A stretch of DNA of 52,060 nucleotides from contig CAYJFJ010000007.1 of NCBI GenBank assembly GCA_964369845.1, positions 1 through 52,060 of the forward strand. Direction: 5' to 3'. Under the pieces are notes generated by a model that was not told the DNA's origin, did no database searches, and saw only the letters and a list, made by a program, of their open reading frames with translations. Positions 51,533 to 52,060 of the stretch are shown here, in pieces (position 1 is the first letter of the stretch; the number at the start of each line of letters is the position of its first letter). Both the position numbers and the translations under genes were made by a program. Source of the DNA: CAKOSP01 sp964369845 (GTDB taxonomy: Bacteria > Bacillota_I > Bacilli_A > RF39 > UBA660).

Positions 51533-51560
51533 AAAAGAACTCGCAAAAGAGTTCTTTTTT
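51533..51560 (+). terminator. Terminator, plus orientation
   Basis: AAAGAACTC pairs with GAGTTCTTT (51534-51542 with 51549-51557), followed by T. It probably ends the Sel1 transcript 230 nt after the stop codon. Confidence 0.8.
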
Positions 51561-51588
51561 AAATAAAAAAATTAAGCATAAGCTTAAT
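51561..51588 (-). terminator. Terminator of tRNA-Leu
   Basis: ATTAAGC pairs with GCTTAAT (51571-51577 with 51582-51588), then a U-run on the minus strand. Confidence 0.8.
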
Positions 51589-51599
51589 TATTTTTCAAT

Positions 51600-51688
51600 T
51601 GGTGCCCACGGCCGGAATCGAACCGGCACGAGTTATAACACTCGCAGGATTTTAAGTCCTGTGCGTCTACCTATTCCGCCACATGGGC
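51600..51688 (-). tRNA. tRNA-Leu (TAA), CCA encoded
   Basis: Acceptor GCCCATG/CGTGGGC, anticodon loop CTTAAAA (TAA), a long class II variable arm (CGAGTGTTATAACTCG), T-arm CCGGTTCGATTCCGG and genomic CCA are present. Confidence 0.97.
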
Positions 51689-51720
51689 GTAGGCACTGTC
51701 TTAATTAATAAGACAAGTTA

Positions 51721-51749
51721 ATTATATAATGTTTTTTTCAATTTATCAA
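51721..51749 (-). promoter_or_regulatory. tRNA-Leu promoter
   Basis: TTGATA (51744-51749) and TATAAT (51721-51726), 17 bp spacer. Confidence 0.8.
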
Positions 51750-51828
51750 GGAAAAATTAACAATTTTGCTAATTTTTTTAACATTTTCTAGTTTTATAAA
51801 TATTTTTTCTTTAAATTGCATTTTTTTG

Positions 51829-51858
51829 TTGACATAGCTTTTTTTATTGTGTTATAAT
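51829..51858 (+). promoter_or_regulatory. Promoter of the tRNA-Ser/tRNA-fMet operon
   Basis: Full consensus TTGACA (51829-51834) and TATAAT (51853-51858), 18 bp spacer. Confidence 0.9.
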
Positions 51859-51875
51859 TTGTTTGTACCAAAAAC

Positions 51876-51968
51876 GGAGGAATACCCAAGTCTGGTTGAA
51901 GGGTCCGGTCTTGAAAACCGGCAGGTCGGGTAACCGGCGCAGGGGTTCGAATCCCTTTTCCTCCGCCA
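51876..51968 (+). tRNA. tRNA-Ser (TGA), CCA encoded
   Basis: Acceptor GGAGGAA/TTCCTCC, anticodon loop CTTGAAA (TGA), long class II variable arm, T-arm GGGGTTCGAATCCC and genomic GCCA are present. Confidence 0.97.
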
Positions 51969-51989
51969 TTTAGTTTTTTGTACAGATAT

Positions 51990-52060
<71 letters not shown>

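Overview
The window is a very AT-rich chromosomal segment of a walled, low-GC Gram-positive bacterium. Most genes lie on the minus strand, ribosome binding sites are strong AGGAGG-type, promoters are TTGACA/TATAAT-like with 17-18 bp spacers, and TGA is used as a stop codon. Peptidoglycan genes (murB, murC, murG, a PASTA-containing class B PBP, VanY-type carboxypeptidase), a T-box, an L20-type leader, QueH, SpoVS and an anaerobic (class III) ribonucleotide reductase point to a fermentative Bacilli/Erysipelotrichia-like or RF39-like uncultured lineage from an anoxic habitat. That placement is inference. A run of exactly 100 N (26234-26333) shows that this is a draft assembly.

Layout. 1-8.5 kb: a division and cell-wall block read leftwards (murG, murB, divIB, queH, yceD, rpmF, then mraZ, rsmH, ftsL, pbpB, PAP2 phosphatase), with a four-box MraZ operator. 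8.6-11.1 kb: vanY-type peptidase on the plus strand, then small unknown proteins. 11-16.5 kb: pnp and rpsO with a structured leader, then a znuABC-type zinc operon with an attenuator-like leader. 16.5-18.7 kb: two unrecognised helical proteins. 18.7-20.3 kb: infC-rpmI-rplT behind an L20-type leader, with an apparent AUA start on infC and a Rho_N-like tail on L20. 20.3-23.8 kb: a divergent kinase-fold protein and a T-box-controlled operon ending in a ThrRS that lacks the TGS domain. 23.8-29.1 kb: Y-family polymerase, a repeat-containing membrane protein interrupted by the assembly gap, and a class III ribonucleotide reductase whose glycyl-radical domain is encoded as a separate 53-residue protein. 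29.4-31.8 kb: murC and dusB. 31.8-36 kb: a six-gene operon of unknown function in which four small DUF1292-like proteins alternate with a 679-residue and a 324-residue protein. 36-42.4 kb: miaB, two unknowns, serS, a single-domain Clp-like AAA+ ATPase coupled to a 62-residue membrane protein, and a CYTH-like protein. 42.4-49.7 kb: tRNA-Asn, a degenerate RNase J, an XRE regulator, a short SSB, a tail-anchored protein, a YwaF-type membrane protein, SpoVS and a DAACS symporter. 49.8-52.06 kb: a Sel1-repeat protein, an extreme AT desert, tRNA-Leu, and the start of a tRNA operon (Ser, initiator Met) cut by the window end.

Most genes are housekeeping. The best leads for new biology are the six-gene operon at 31.8-36 kb, the split NrdD, the AAA+/microprotein pair, a leader-like non-coding stretch at 39.1-39.3 kb, and several RNA-level control elements (infC, rpsO, znuA and RNase J leaders).
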